Source: DATBLQ01 sp036555325
Lineage (GTDB): Bacteria > Pseudomonadota > Alphaproteobacteria > Rhizobiales > Aestuariivirgaceae
Assembly (NCBI GenBank): GCA_036555325.1
Contig: DATBLQ010000015.1
Span: 1-16,795 of the forward strand
Reading direction: 5' to 3'
DNA length: 16,795 nucleotides
Part shown: positions 6,146 to 15,078 of the stretch, piece by piece
How positions within the stretch are numbered: the stretch's first letter is position 1
How the letters are laid out: each line of letters begins with the position of its first letter
Translations under genes and position numbers: made by a program
The notes under the pieces: model-generated
Seen by the model: the letters and a program-made list of their open reading frames with translations, nothing else
What the model was told of the DNA's origin: nothing
The model's database searches: none

Positions 6146-7510
6146 ATGACAACTAGAGCCGATACCAGCTACACATTGTCACCGAACAAAACGTGGGTTG
6201 AGAATTGGGCTCCCGAGAATAAGGCGTTTTGGGAAGCTGGCGGTAGTCGCCTCGCATGGCGCACACTAGCCATTACAACCGCCAACCTCATCATGGCTTT
6301 TATTATCTGGTTTGTGGTATCGGCCCTCGTCGTTCGCCTTCCTGCAATCGGATATTCACTGACGACGAATCAGCTGTTTTGGCTCGCAGCAATACCCGGC
6401 CTCGCTGGCGGCACATTGCGGATCATTCACACATTCCTGGTGCCGCTCTACGGTACTCGTCATGTCGTTGCTTTCTCCACGCTTTCTCTATTGATACCTG
6501 CGATTGGCTGGTTCTACGCGGTGCAGGACCCGACAACCCCCTATTGGATCCTGTTGCTTCTAGCCTTTCTCGCCGGGCTCGGTGGGGGGAATTTCTCTTC
6601 ATTCATGCCGTCAACCAGCCTCTTTTTCCCCAAGCGATTGCAGGGCACCGCACTTGCGATCCAGGCCGGCATTGGCAACTTCGGAGTGAGTGTCGTTCAG
6701 TTCGTTACACCATGGATAATTGGGTTCGCACTGGCGGGGTCGCTGCTTGGCGGCGAACAGATTTTCAATGGGCCAAAGGGCACGCAGAGCCCCATCTGGC
6801 TGCAAAACGCTACAGCCATCTACGTCCCTCTCATTATCGTCTTTGCAGCAGCGGCGTGGTGGTTTCTCAAAAGCGTACCCGTGCGCGCGATGTTTCGCGA
6901 ACAGCTCGATATTTTCAAAGAAAAGCACGGCTTCTTCATGACGTTGCTTTACATTATGACCTTTGGATCATTTTCCGGTCTGGCTGCCACCTTTCCTCTA
7001 TTGATAAAACAGATTTACGGCGATCTATCAGGGGCGCCTGATCCATTGGCCTATGCCTTTATTGGCCCACTCATTGGGTCAATTTCCCGCATCGCTGCCG
7101 GCCCCCTTTCCGACAAAGTGGGCGGCGCCAGGGTTACTCACTGGTCGGGAATTGGCATGTTGGTCTGTGCGCTCGCGGTGACCTTTTACACGTCCCCTGC
7201 GTCAATGACAGAATTCCCTTACTTCATAACCGCGATGCTCGGTTTGTTTTTCTTCGCCGGAATTGGAAACGCATCAACTTTCAAGCAGATGCCGATGATC
7301 TTTCCGCCACGTCAGGCAGGGGGCGTTATCGGCTGGACCGGAGCAATGGCAGCGTACGGCCCTTTCGCTTGCGGGCTGATGATTGGTTACGCCTTCGCGT
7401 GGTTCGACTCTCCGAATCCGTTCTTCTACTGGGCGGCATTCTTTTATCTGGTCTGCATTATCATCAACTGGTGGTACTACGCGCGGAAAGGCGCCGAGAA
7501 ACCGTGCTGA
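6146..7510 (+). CDS. narK2: Nitrate/nitrite antiporter, NarK2 type (MFS)
   Basis: This 454-residue inner-membrane transporter resembles E. coli NarK and the second half of fused NarK proteins. It probably exchanges cytoplasmic nitrite for external nitrate, which prevents nitrite build-up while NarG works. It has the amphipathic N-terminal 'WAPENKAFWEAGGSRLAWRT' region, about 12 helices, the two substrate arginines (Arg92 'GGTLRIIHT' and Arg315 'SISRIAAG'), and both nitrate signatures ('AGLGGGNFSSFMPS' to 'GIGNFGVSVVQF', about 143-186, and 'AGIGNASTFKQMP', about 371-383). AAGGGA lies 5 bases before its ATG, so it has its own ribosome binding site. It begins 21 bases after, and in the same frame as, narK1. 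Confidence 0.95.
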   Translation: MTTRADTSYTLSPNKTWVENWAPENKAFWEAGGSRLAWRTLAITTANLIMAFIIWFVVSALVVRLPAIGYSLTTNQLFWLAAIPGLAGGTLRIIHTFLVPLYGTRHVVAFSTLSLLIPAIGWFYAVQDPTTPYWILLLLAFLAGLGGGNFSSFMPSTSLFFPKRLQGTALAIQAGIGNFGVSVVQFVTPWIIGFALAGSLLGGEQIFNGPKGTQSPIWLQNATAIYVPLIIVFAAAAWWFLKSVPVRAMFREQLDIFKEKHGFFMTLLYIMTFGSFSGLAATFPLLIKQIYGDLSGAPDPLAYAFIGPLIGSISRIAAGPLSDKVGGARVTHWSGIGMLVCALAVTFYTSPASMTEFPYFITAMLGLFFFAGIGNASTFKQMPMIFPPRQAGGVIGWTGAMAAYGPFACGLMIGYAFAWFDSPNPFFYWAAFFYLVCIIINWWYYARKGAEKPC

Positions 7511-7539
7511 TTGATAACACCATCAGCGCATCGGCTCAG

Positions 7540-7579
7540 GCGTCCGGTCGTGACATCGGTAATCGACGTCGGCGGACGC
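7540..7579 (+). other. Predicted hairpin in the narK2-narG gap
   Basis: GCGTCCG (7540-7546) is complementary to CGGACGC (7573-7579), and an inner GTCG/CGAC pairing (7547-7550 with 7564-7567) can form. There is no T-run, so it does not look like a terminator. It sits in the only sizeable gap within the operon (139 bases) and could protect or trim the narG message. A TTGAT...ATCAG sequence at 7511-7526 has 6-base spacing and is not an FNR box. Confidence 0.4.
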
Positions 7580-7649
7580 TCCCAGCGGGGGTTTCTGCAC
7601 ATCGTCTCCCGGAGCAATCCCATCCATTCCTGACCTGCAGAGAAGCGTT

Positions 7650-10600
7650 ATGAGCCAATTTTTTGATCGCCTCACGTTTTTTGCGAAGTACGTCGATCGC
7701 TTTTCGGATGGATTCGGCGTCGTCACCGATGAGAACAGAGCTTGGGAAGATTCCTACCGTCAACGCTGGCAACACGACAAGATCGTGCGTTCCACCCATG
7801 GAACCAACTGCACCGGCTCTTGTTCATGGAAGATTTACGTCAAGAACGGGCTAGTCGCTTGGGAAACTCAACAAACAGATTACCCTCGCACACGCCCAGA
7901 CATGCCCAATCATGAGCCGCGCGGCTGTTCGCGTGGGGCTAGCTTTTCCTGGTACCTCTACAGCGGCAATCGCCTGAAGTATCCATTGATCCGTGGCCGT
8001 CTCGTAGAAATGTGGCGGATTGCGCGCCGAACCATGAATCCGGTCGATGCGTGGTCCTCAATCGCCGGCGACCCCGTCAAGCGCCGGCACTATACATCCA
8101 TCAGGGGTCGGGGCGGCTTCGTGCGCACGTCTTGGGACGAGGCTACGGAGATCATTGCTGCGGCAAACGCCTACACGATTAAAAACTTTGGTCCGGATCG
8201 TATTGCCGGCTTTTCACCAATTCCGGCCATGTCTATGGTCTCCTATGCTGCCGGGACACGCTACTTGTCGCTAATTGGCGGCACGTGCCTCAGCTTCTAC
8301 GACTGGTATTGCGACCTGCCACCATCTTCGCCGCAAACCTGGGGTGAGCAGACCGACGTCCCGGAGTCTGCTGACTGGTATAACTCCAGCTTCCTGATCC
8401 TATGGGGTTCAAACGTCCCGCAGACGCGCACGCCCGATGCACATTTCTACACCGAGGTCCGCTACAAAGGCGCAAAGAGCGTAGTCATCAGTCCCGACTA
8501 CAGTGAGGCTGCGAAATTTGGCGACATGTGGCTGTCGCCGCGGGCGGGCACTGATGCGGCGCTCTCAATGGCAATGGGCCACGTTATCCTCAAAGAGTTT
8601 CACGTCGATCGTGCAACGCCCTACTTCCAGGATTATTGCCGCAGATACACTGACATGCCGTTCCTGGTTCGGCTCGAACGCCAAGGTGACACCTACGTGC
8701 CTGGACGACTCGTGCGCGCTTCTGATTTTCAAGGCGCCCTCAGCCAAACTAACAATCCGGAATGGAAGAGTGTTGCGTTCTCCGCAGATCTGACACCTGT
8801 AGTTCCGCAGGGGACCATCGGATTCCGGTGGGGCGAGCAGGGCAAATGGAACCTTGAACAGAAGAATGGCATCGACGGGAGCGAGATGAGGCTTGCCCTG
8901 TCGCTTGCGGGCACCAAGCCTATGCGGTCGGTCGGCGTAGCGTTCCCCTATTTTGGAGGACGCAAGCATGAGCATTTCCCGTCTAGCCCGAATTCCGATG
9001 TTCTGATCCGCAATGTGCCCACCCATGAACTGGAGCTGGCTGATGGCAAGGTCCTCGTTGCCACAGTGTTTGACCTGCTGGTTGCCAACTATGGCATCGA
9101 CCGGGGACTTGGCGGCGGGAATGTAGCGAAGTCATACGATGACGACGTGCCCTATACGCCAGCCTGGCAGGAGACCATTACCGGCGTACCCAAAGACCGG
9201 GTCATCGCCGTGGCTCAACAGTTCGCTCGCAATGCCGAAAAAACCCAAGGCCGGTCGATGATCATTCTCGGTGCCGGCCTCAACCATTGGTACCACATGG
9301 ACATGAACTACCGTGGCATCATCAATCTTGTCGTGATGTGCGGTTGCGTAGGTAAGCCGGGCGGCGGCTGGGCGCATTACGTCGGACAGGAAAAGCTGCG
9401 GCCGCAGACCGGCTGGGCGCCACTGGCATTCGCTCTCGACTGGGTACGGCCGCCACGCCAGATGAATGCAACGTCGTATTGGTATGCCCACACCTGTCAA
9501 TGGAAGTACGAGCGTTTGAAGGTGAGCGAAATCCTCTCGCCTCTGGCCAATCCGGAGGAGTGGAAGGGCAGCATGATCGACTTCAACGTGCGTGCCGAGC
9601 GCATGGGATGGTTGCCATCCTCACCTCAGCTCGATCGTAATCCTCTCGAAGTCGCACGTACTGCGAGCGCGCTCGGCGAAGACACCGCCTCTTACGTCAG
9701 CCAGCAGTTAAAAGAGCGAAAGCTTGCACTTGCGTGCGAAGATCCGGACCATCCATCCAACTGGCCGCGGAACCTGTTTGTTTGGCGCTCCAACCTCCTC
9801 GGCGCCAGTGGCAAGGGCCACGAGTATTTCCTCAAGCATCTTCTCGGCGCCGACAATGGCGTTCTCAATACAGATCTGGCTGCCGAAACAGAAGAGAAAC
9901 CCGTGGAGGTGACTTGGCGCGACGAGGTGGCAGAGGGCAAGCTCGATCTCATGGTTACGATCGACTTCCGCATGAATACCACCGGGCTTTTCTCCGATAT
10001 CGTTCTTCCCACTGCCACTTGGTACGAAAAGAACGACATGAACACGACAGACATGCACCCGTTCATCCATCCCCTTACGGCGGCCGTCGATCCGGTATGG
10101 GAAGCGCGCAGCGACTGGGAGATATTCAAGTCGATTGCACGCAAGTTCTCCGAGGTTGCCGAGGGTGTACTCGGGCTTGAGCAAGATGTTGTCTTGACAC
10201 CTCTCCTGCACGATATGCCGAGCGAATTGGGGCAGGCTTTCGACGTAAAGGACTGGAAAACGGGCGCCTGCGAGCCCGTGCCCAACAAGTCGATGGCCAA
10301 CGTCACTGTTGTTGAGCGCGACTATCCCAACACCTACAAGCGGTTCACCGCACTTGGGCCATTGATGGCCAGGCTTGGCAATGGAGGCAAGGGCATCAGC
10401 TGGAATACACAGGCCGAAGTGGATGATCTCCGCGAGCTTAACCGGGCGGTCACCAGCGAGGGCCCGACCAAGGATCTGCCCGCGATCGAAAGTGATATCC
10501 ATGCCGCTGAAACTATCTTGATGCTGGCCCCTGAAACGAACGGTAGAGTCGCGGTCAAGGCCTGGGAGGCCTTGGGCAGGATCACCGGGCGCGACCACAA

Positions 10601-11399
10601 GCATCTCGCGCTGCACCGCGAGGACGAACGCATACGGTTCCGCGACATCGTTGCACAACCTCGCAAGATAATATCGTCCCCAACCTGGTCGGGTATCGAA
10701 TCCGAAAAGATCACTTACAATGCCGGCTGGACCAACGTCCACGAGTTGATCCCCTGGCGCACGCTCACAGGCCGCCAGCAGTTTTATCAGGACCATTCCT
10801 GGATGCGCGGTTTCGGCGAAAGCCTGTGCGTCTATCGCCCTCCTATCGATACCAAGACGGTCCGCGCGATCATCGGCAAGAAGGACAATGGCAATCCCGA
10901 AATCGTGCTCAATTTCATCACCCCGCACCAGAAGTGGGGTATCCACTCCACCTACACTGATAACCTGCTCATGCTTACTCTCTCACGCGGCGGCCCGATC
11001 ATCTGGATAAGCGAACTCGACGCAAAGAAAGCTGGCATCTCGGACAATGACTGGATCGAGGCCTACAACGTAAATGGATCGCTCGTCGCGCGTGCCGTTG
11101 TATCCCAGCGCATCCCTGAAGGAACGACCTTCATGTACCACGCTCAGGAAAAGATGACGAATGTTCCAGGCAGTGAGATCACAGGCAAGCGCGGCGGTAT
11201 TCACAACTCGGTTACGCGAGCAACGCTCAAGCCCACTCATATGATCGGCGGCTATGCCCATCTAAGTTATGGCTTCAACTACTACGGCACCGTAGGCTCG
11301 AATCGGGATGAGTTCGTAATCATGCGCAAAATGCGTGACGTCGACTGGAAGGACCGGCCATTGGCTGAGAAAAGTCAGTACAAGGAGGCGGCAGAATGA
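7650..11399 (+). CDS. narG: Respiratory nitrate reductase, alpha (catalytic) subunit NarG
   Basis: NarG is the molybdenum bis-MGD subunit that reduces nitrate to nitrite on the cytoplasmic face of the inner membrane, as part of NarGHI. At 1249 residues it is full length, and it aligns by eye with E. coli NarG almost end to end. The FS0 [4Fe-4S] ligands are His50, Cys54, Cys58 ('HGTNCTGSCSWK') and Cys93 ('EPRGCSRG'). The Mo-ligand aspartate matching E. coli Asp222 is in 'YDWYCDLPPSSPQTWGEQ' (residue 222 by my count). 'GAGLNHWYHMDMNYRG' and 'NLFVWRSNLLG' cofactor-binding segments are intact. There is no twin-arginine signal, as expected for membrane-bound Nar rather than periplasmic Nap or pNarG. 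Start ATG 7650 gives the family N terminus 'MSQFFDRL'. Its last 4 bases overlap narH (ATGA). Confidence 0.98.
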   Translation: MSQFFDRLTFFAKYVDRFSDGFGVVTDENRAWEDSYRQRWQHDKIVRSTHGTNCTGSCSWKIYVKNGLVAWETQQTDYPRTRPDMPNHEPRGCSRGASFSWYLYSGNRLKYPLIRGRLVEMWRIARRTMNPVDAWSSIAGDPVKRRHYTSIRGRGGFVRTSWDEATEIIAAANAYTIKNFGPDRIAGFSPIPAMSMVSYAAGTRYLSLIGGTCLSFYDWYCDLPPSSPQTWGEQTDVPESADWYNSSFLILWGSNVPQTRTPDAHFYTEVRYKGAKSVVISPDYSEAAKFGDMWLSPRAGTDAALSMAMGHVILKEFHVDRATPYFQDYCRRYTDMPFLVRLERQGDTYVPGRLVRASDFQGALSQTNNPEWKSVAFSADLTPVVPQGTIGFRWGEQGKWNLEQKNGIDGSEMRLALSLAGTKPMRSVGVAFPYFGGRKHEHFPSSPNSDVLIRNVPTHELELADGKVLVATVFDLLVANYGIDRGLGGGNVAKSYDDDVPYTPAWQETITGVPKDRVIAVAQQFARNAEKTQGRSMIILGAGLNHWYHMDMNYRGIINLVVMCGCVGKPGGGWAHYVGQEKLRPQTGWAPLAFALDWVRPPRQMNATSYWYAHTCQWKYERLKVSEILSPLANPEEWKGSMIDFNVRAERMGWLPSSPQLDRNPLEVARTASALGEDTASYVSQQLKERKLALACEDPDHPSNWPRNLFVWRSNLLGASGKGHEYFLKHLLGADNGVLNTDLAAETEEKPVEVTWRDEVAEGKLDLMVTIDFRMNTTGLFSDIVLPTATWYEKNDMNTTDMHPFIHPLTAAVDPVWEARSDWEIFKSIARKFSEVAEGVLGLEQDVVLTPLLHDMPSELGQAFDVKDWKTGACEPVPNKSMANVTVVERDYPNTYKRFTALGPLMARLGNGGKGISWNTQAEVDDLRELNRAVTSEGPTKDLPAIESDIHAAETILMLAPETNGRVAVKAWEALGRITGRDHKHLALHREDERIRFRDIVAQPRKIISSPTWSGIESEKITYNAGWTNVHELIPWRTLTGRQQFYQDHSWMRGFGESLCVYRPPIDTKTVRAIIGKKDNGNPEIVLNFITPHQKWGIHSTYTDNLLMLTLSRGGPIIWISELDAKKAGISDNDWIEAYNVNGSLVARAVVSQRIPEGTTFMYHAQEKMTNVPGSEITGKRGGIHNSVTRATLKPTHMIGGYAHLSYGFNYYGTVGSNRDEFVIMRKMRDVDWKDRPLAEKSQYKEAAE

Positions 11400-12919
11400 A
11401 AATTCGCGCTCAGATCGGCAAGGTTCTCAACCTGGACAAGTGCATTGGGTGTCATACCTGTTCCGTCACCTGTAAGAACGTCTGGACGACGCGTGAAGGT
11501 GTTGAGTATGTGTGGTTTAACAACGTCGAGACGAAGCCCGGCATAGGATATCCCAAGGACTGGGAAAACCAGAAGCGCTGGAAGGGTGGTTGGCGGCGCA
11601 AATCTAACGGCAAGATCGAGCCGAGGCTCGGCAGCAAGTGGCGCGTACTGGCAAAAATTTTTGCCAATCCCGATATGCCGGAAATCGACGACTACTACGA
11701 GCCGTTTGATTTCGAATACGAATACTTGCACCACGCGCCAGAGTCTGAGGCAGCCCCCACGGCTCGCGCAATCTCTCAGATAACCGGCGAGCGCATGCGC
11801 AAAATTGAATGGGGTCCCAACTGGGAGGAAATCCTCGGGGGTGAGTTCTCCAAGCGTTCGATGGACTACAATTTCCGCGACATTGAGAAGGAGATCTACG
11901 GCCAGTTCGAGCAAACATTTATGATGTACTTGCCGCGTCTGTGCGAGCACTGCCTTAATCCGTCCTGTGTATCCTCCTGCCCCTCCGGCGCCATCTACAA
12001 GCGCGAGGAGGACGGTATCGTCCTCATCGATCAGGAGAAGTGCCGTGGCTGGCGCATGTGCGTGACAGGCTGTCCCTACAAGAAGATTTACTACAACTGG
12101 CAGTCAGGCAAATCTGAAAAATGCATCTTCTGCTATCCGCGCATTGAGGCAGGTCAACCCACTGTATGTTCCGAGACCTGTGTAGGGCGCATCCGTTATC
12201 TGGGTGTTCTTCTTTACGACGCAGACAAGATTGAAGCAGCCGCGAGCGTCGCAGATGAACGCCACCTCTACCCCGCCCAGCTTGGCGTGTTCCTGGATCC
12301 GCATGATCCTAACATCGTAGCCGAGGCGCGCCGTCAAGGGGTTCCCGAATCTTGGATCGAAGGCGCCCAGCACTCTCCAGTGTGGAAAATGGCCATGGAC
12401 TGGAAGGTCGCTTTCCCGCTTCACCCCGAGTACCGTACGCTGCCAATGGTCTGGTACGTACCGCCGCTTTCGCCGATCAAGTCGGCGGCCGAAGCTGGTG
12501 CTCTCGGCGAAGAAAACGAAATGCCAGACGTGCGCAACCTGCGCATTCCGCTGCGCTATCTCGCCAATATGCTCACCGCCGGCGATGAGGAGCCAGTCGC
12601 ACTGGCTCTCGAACGTATGCTTGCCATGCGTGCCTATATGCGGCGTAAACATGTTGACGGTAAGCTTGACGCGTCCATTCTCGATCGAGTCGGGTTGACC
12701 TTGCAACAGGTCGAGGAAATGTATCGGATCATGGCGATCGCCAACTACGAGGATCGGTTCGTGATTCCGACCAGCCACCGGGAGTTCGGCGCCAACCCCT
12801 ATGATGAGCGAGGCACCTGCGGTTTCAGCTTCGGGCTCGGCTGCAGCGAGGGCAACACTGAGTTCAGCCTGTTTGGCAGAGACACGCGTCGTACAAGCGG
12901 TGAGCGAGCAAAATGGTAG
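11396..12919 (+). CDS. narH: Respiratory nitrate reductase, beta (iron-sulfur) subunit NarH
   Basis: NarH carries electrons from the NarI hemes to NarG through four Fe-S clusters. The 507-residue protein has all four Cys groups: 'CIGCHTCSVTC' (Cys16, 19, 22, 26), 'CEHCLNPSCVSSC' (Cys183, 186, 191, 195), 'CRGWRMCVTGC' (Cys216, 222, 226), then 'CIFC' and 'CSETC'. Trp219 replaces a Cys in the third group, which gives the [3Fe-4S] cluster typical of NarH. There is no signal peptide; the protein docks on the cytoplasmic side. Its start overlaps the narG stop by 4 bases, so translation is coupled. Confidence 0.98.
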   Translation: MKIRAQIGKVLNLDKCIGCHTCSVTCKNVWTTREGVEYVWFNNVETKPGIGYPKDWENQKRWKGGWRRKSNGKIEPRLGSKWRVLAKIFANPDMPEIDDYYEPFDFEYEYLHHAPESEAAPTARAISQITGERMRKIEWGPNWEEILGGEFSKRSMDYNFRDIEKEIYGQFEQTFMMYLPRLCEHCLNPSCVSSCPSGAIYKREEDGIVLIDQEKCRGWRMCVTGCPYKKIYYNWQSGKSEKCIFCYPRIEAGQPTVCSETCVGRIRYLGVLLYDADKIEAAASVADERHLYPAQLGVFLDPHDPNIVAEARRQGVPESWIEGAQHSPVWKMAMDWKVAFPLHPEYRTLPMVWYVPPLSPIKSAAEAGALGEENEMPDVRNLRIPLRYLANMLTAGDEEPVALALERMLAMRAYMRRKHVDGKLDASILDRVGLTLQQVEEMYRIMAIANYEDRFVIPTSHREFGANPYDERGTCGFSFGLGCSEGNTEFSLFGRDTRRTSGERAKW

Positions 12920-12923
12920 TCCG

Positions 12924-13589
12924 ATGCTGACTTTTAGAGTTCTTTCCGCATTGCTTCGTTACCCTACGCCGGAACTGAAAGTGGAGCTACAGCTAGCGAA
13001 GCGCATCCTGCGCAGCGAGGGCATACTGACGGCGTCGTATCTGGAAAGCGTTTGCGCCCTTGTGGAACAACTGCAGGCTACTCCACAGCTCGAAGCGGAA
13101 TCTTCCTATGTTGATGCCTTCGATCGTGGCCGCTCCACTTCACTCTATCTGTTCGAGCATATCCATGGCGACAGTCGCGATCGTGGCAAAGCGATGCTCA
13201 AACTGCTCATGCGCTATCGTGCGCACGGCCTCGAGATGAGTTCAGGGGAGCTTCCGGATTTTCTACCGGCATTTCTCGAATTCCTCTCGACGCGGGCGCC
13301 AACAGAAGCGCGCAAGCACCTCTCTGAGGTGGCTGATATCATAGGGCTCATCGGCCGGCGGCTGCGCAACCGCGGGGCACTGTATGCGCCGTTGTTGGAA
13401 GCAATCGCGTCTCTCGCTGTGGCCGGGACGCGTGATCAATCGCTGGTCACAGAGGGCGATCAAGACCGCGATGACACGCCGGCTGCGCTCGACGCCGCCT
13501 GGGAAGAAGCCGCTGTCACGTTCAATGGGTCGGCAGCGCCAATGGACAACCTGCAAGTGGCGCGGGCACTTGCAGAACCCAAGAGCTAA
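12924..13589 (+). CDS. narJ: Nitrate reductase molybdenum cofactor assembly chaperone NarJ
   Basis: NarJ is the dedicated cytoplasmic chaperone that binds the NarG N terminus, helps insert the molybdenum cofactor and Fe-S cluster, and is not part of the final enzyme. The 221-residue protein begins 'MLTFRVLSALLRYPTPEL', matching the NarJ family start. It has the conserved 'DAFDRGRSTSLYLFEHIHGDSRDRG' region (split by eye into DRGR and FEH segments), 'ELPDFLPAFLEFL' and 'DDTPAALDAAWEE'. The frame is open to 12801, but that part overlaps narH and lacks homology. ATG 12924 lies 4 bases after the narH stop; GTG 12900 is a possible alternative. The ribosome binding site is weak, consistent with coupling to narH. 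Confidence 0.95.
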   Translation: MLTFRVLSALLRYPTPELKVELQLAKRILRSEGILTASYLESVCALVEQLQATPQLEAESSYVDAFDRGRSTSLYLFEHIHGDSRDRGKAMLKLLMRYRAHGLEMSSGELPDFLPAFLEFLSTRAPTEARKHLSEVADIIGLIGRRLRNRGALYAPLLEAIASLAVAGTRDQSLVTEGDQDRDDTPAALDAAWEEAAVTFNGSAAPMDNLQVARALAEPKS

Positions 13590-13603
13590 CGGACGGTACG
13601 ACC

Positions 13604-14311
13604 ATGGCCAACTTCATCAACGATTTCCTGTTCGGCTTCTATCCCTATCTCTGCATGGTCGTATACTTCCTCGGAAGCTGGGTGAGGTTCGACCGTAGCC
13701 AGTACACTTGGCGCTCGCAATCGAGTCAACTCTTGCGCCGTCACCAACTGATCTGGGGGAGCGTCCTCTTTCACGTCGGAATCTTGCTTCTCTTCTTCGG
13801 TCATTTTTTTGGCCTACTCACGCCCCCCGAGGTTTACAAAGCGCTCGGTCTGACGGTGAAAGGCAAGCAACTGCTCGCCGTTGTGGCCGGTGGGATATTT
13901 GCCTTTATCTGCTTCATCGGCATGACGCTTCTCATTCATCGCCGACTGTTTGATTCTCGCATTCGCCGCACCAGCAAGAAAACCGACATATTCATCCTGC
14001 TTTTCATCTACGTGCAGCTCGTTGTCGGCATGGCGGGCATTCCTTATTCCCTAGCCGATCCTTCGGGTGGGCATATGCTAGTGATGGCGGAGTGGGCTCG
14101 CAGCATTCTTCTGTTCCAGCCCGGTGCGGCGCATCTGCTCGATGATGTGCCGTGGATCTATAAGATCCATATCGTTTTTGGCATGACGCTGTTCCTGCTC
14201 ACGCCATTCACGCGACTGGTTCACATCTTCAGCGCACCAATTTGGTACCTGGCAAGACCTGGCTACCAAATCGTTCGCCGCAATCGTAACCTCGGGCGTG
14301 GAGCTGTATGA
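13604..14311 (+). CDS. narI: Respiratory nitrate reductase, gamma subunit (diheme cytochrome b) NarI
   Basis: NarI is the membrane anchor that oxidises quinol near the periplasmic side and passes electrons through two b hemes to NarH. At 235 residues with five membrane helices it has the normal size. Heme ligands are at the expected places: His57 ('LFHVGI') and His67 ('FGHFFG') in helix 2, His189 ('KIHIVFG') and His207 ('RLVHIFSAP') in helix 5, matching E. coli His56, 66, 187 and 205. GGACGG lies upstream of ATG 13604, 14 bases after narJ. Its stop overlaps the next gene (ATGATG), so the isomerase is translated from the same message. Confidence 0.97.
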   Translation: MANFINDFLFGFYPYLCMVVYFLGSWVRFDRSQYTWRSQSSQLLRRHQLIWGSVLFHVGILLLFFGHFFGLLTPPEVYKALGLTVKGKQLLAVVAGGIFAFICFIGMTLLIHRRLFDSRIRRTSKKTDIFILLFIYVQLVVGMAGIPYSLADPSGGHMLVMAEWARSILLFQPGAAHLLDDVPWIYKIHIVFGMTLFLLTPFTRLVHIFSAPIWYLARPGYQIVRRNRNLGRGAV

Positions 14312-15069
14312 TGCAGATCACGGTCAACGGGGCTGTGATTGGCGAACGCCAGATCGCGCGCGAGATGCAATATCATCCCGCAGATTCCCTCGAAGAGGCG
14401 CGTCGGAAGGCTGCTGAAGCCCTAGTCGTGCGCGAGGTTCTCGTGCAGCGGGCTGACCGCCTTGCAATCAAGCATGTCGAGGAGGAGGCGCGCATCGAGG
14501 CTCTTATTGAGCAGGAAATAGCAGTACCGCAAGCCGACGAGGACGCCTGCCGGCGTTACTATCAATCCCACCTCGGCCGGTTTCGCAGCGCGGATCTAGT
14601 CGAAGCGCGCCACATTCTGTTTGTCGCCAAGCCAGATGATGCGCAGGCGATAGCCGCCGCGCGCGTCAAGGCACAAAACGCAATTGAACTGCTGAAGCAG
14701 TGCCCCGATCAATTCCGTAAACTGGCAGAGGAGTTATCGGCCTGTCCGTCCTCGAAGCAAGGTGGCAATCTCGGCCAGCTGACACGTGGCAGCACCATCC
14801 CTGAAATTGAGACCTTTCTGTTCGAGCTCGAACCTGGGCAGCTCTGTCCTGTACCGGTCCGTAGCCGCTACGGCTTCCATGTATTACTGCTTGAAAGGCG
14901 GACTAACGGCAAAACGCTGCCGTTTGAATTGGTAAAGGACCGGATTGCTGCCTATCTTGAGGAACATGTGTGGCGCCACGCTGTGCGTCAGTACATCCAG
15001 CTCCTCGTAGGCAGTTCCGAGATTTGTGGAATTGAGGTGAAAGGCGTCACATCACCCCTGGTGCAGTAA
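14308..15069 (+). CDS. Parvulin-type peptidyl-prolyl cis-trans isomerase of the nar operon (PpiC/NifM-like)
   Basis: This 253-residue protein (252 from the second Met at 14311) catalyses or assists proline isomerisation. A helical N-terminal part ('ITVNGAVIGERQIAREMQ', acidic helices around 28-80) resembles NifM/SurA-type chaperone arms. The rotamase domain (about 98-215) has 'EARHILF' (His102), 'CPSSKQGGNLGQL' and 'RSRYGFHVLLLERR'. No signal peptide is visible, so it should act in the cytoplasm, where NarG and NarH are assembled. It overlaps narI by 4 bases. Related genes sit downstream of narI in other proteobacterial nar clusters, so a maturation role for Nar is likely but inferred. Confidence 0.9.
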   Translation: MMQITVNGAVIGERQIAREMQYHPADSLEEARRKAAEALVVREVLVQRADRLAIKHVEEEARIEALIEQEIAVPQADEDACRRYYQSHLGRFRSADLVEARHILFVAKPDDAQAIAAARVKAQNAIELLKQCPDQFRKLAEELSACPSSKQGGNLGQLTRGSTIPEIETFLFELEPGQLCPVPVRSRYGFHVLLLERRTNGKTLPFELVKDRIAAYLEEHVWRHAVRQYIQLLVGSSEICGIEVKGVTSPLVQ

Positions 15070-15078
15070 GCAAATGCC

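Noticed and set aside
7511..7526. Possible second FNR box (TTGATAACACCATCAG) before narG
   Set aside because: The half-sites are 6 bases apart rather than 4 and the right half is imperfect.
9708..10946. Leftward 412-codon open frame inside narG
   Set aside because: It is antisense to a full-length, well-conserved narG and has no recognisable domain.
12801..12923. ATG at 12801 as the narJ start
   Set aside because: The 41 extra residues overlap narH out of frame and do not resemble NarJ, whose homology begins at 12924.
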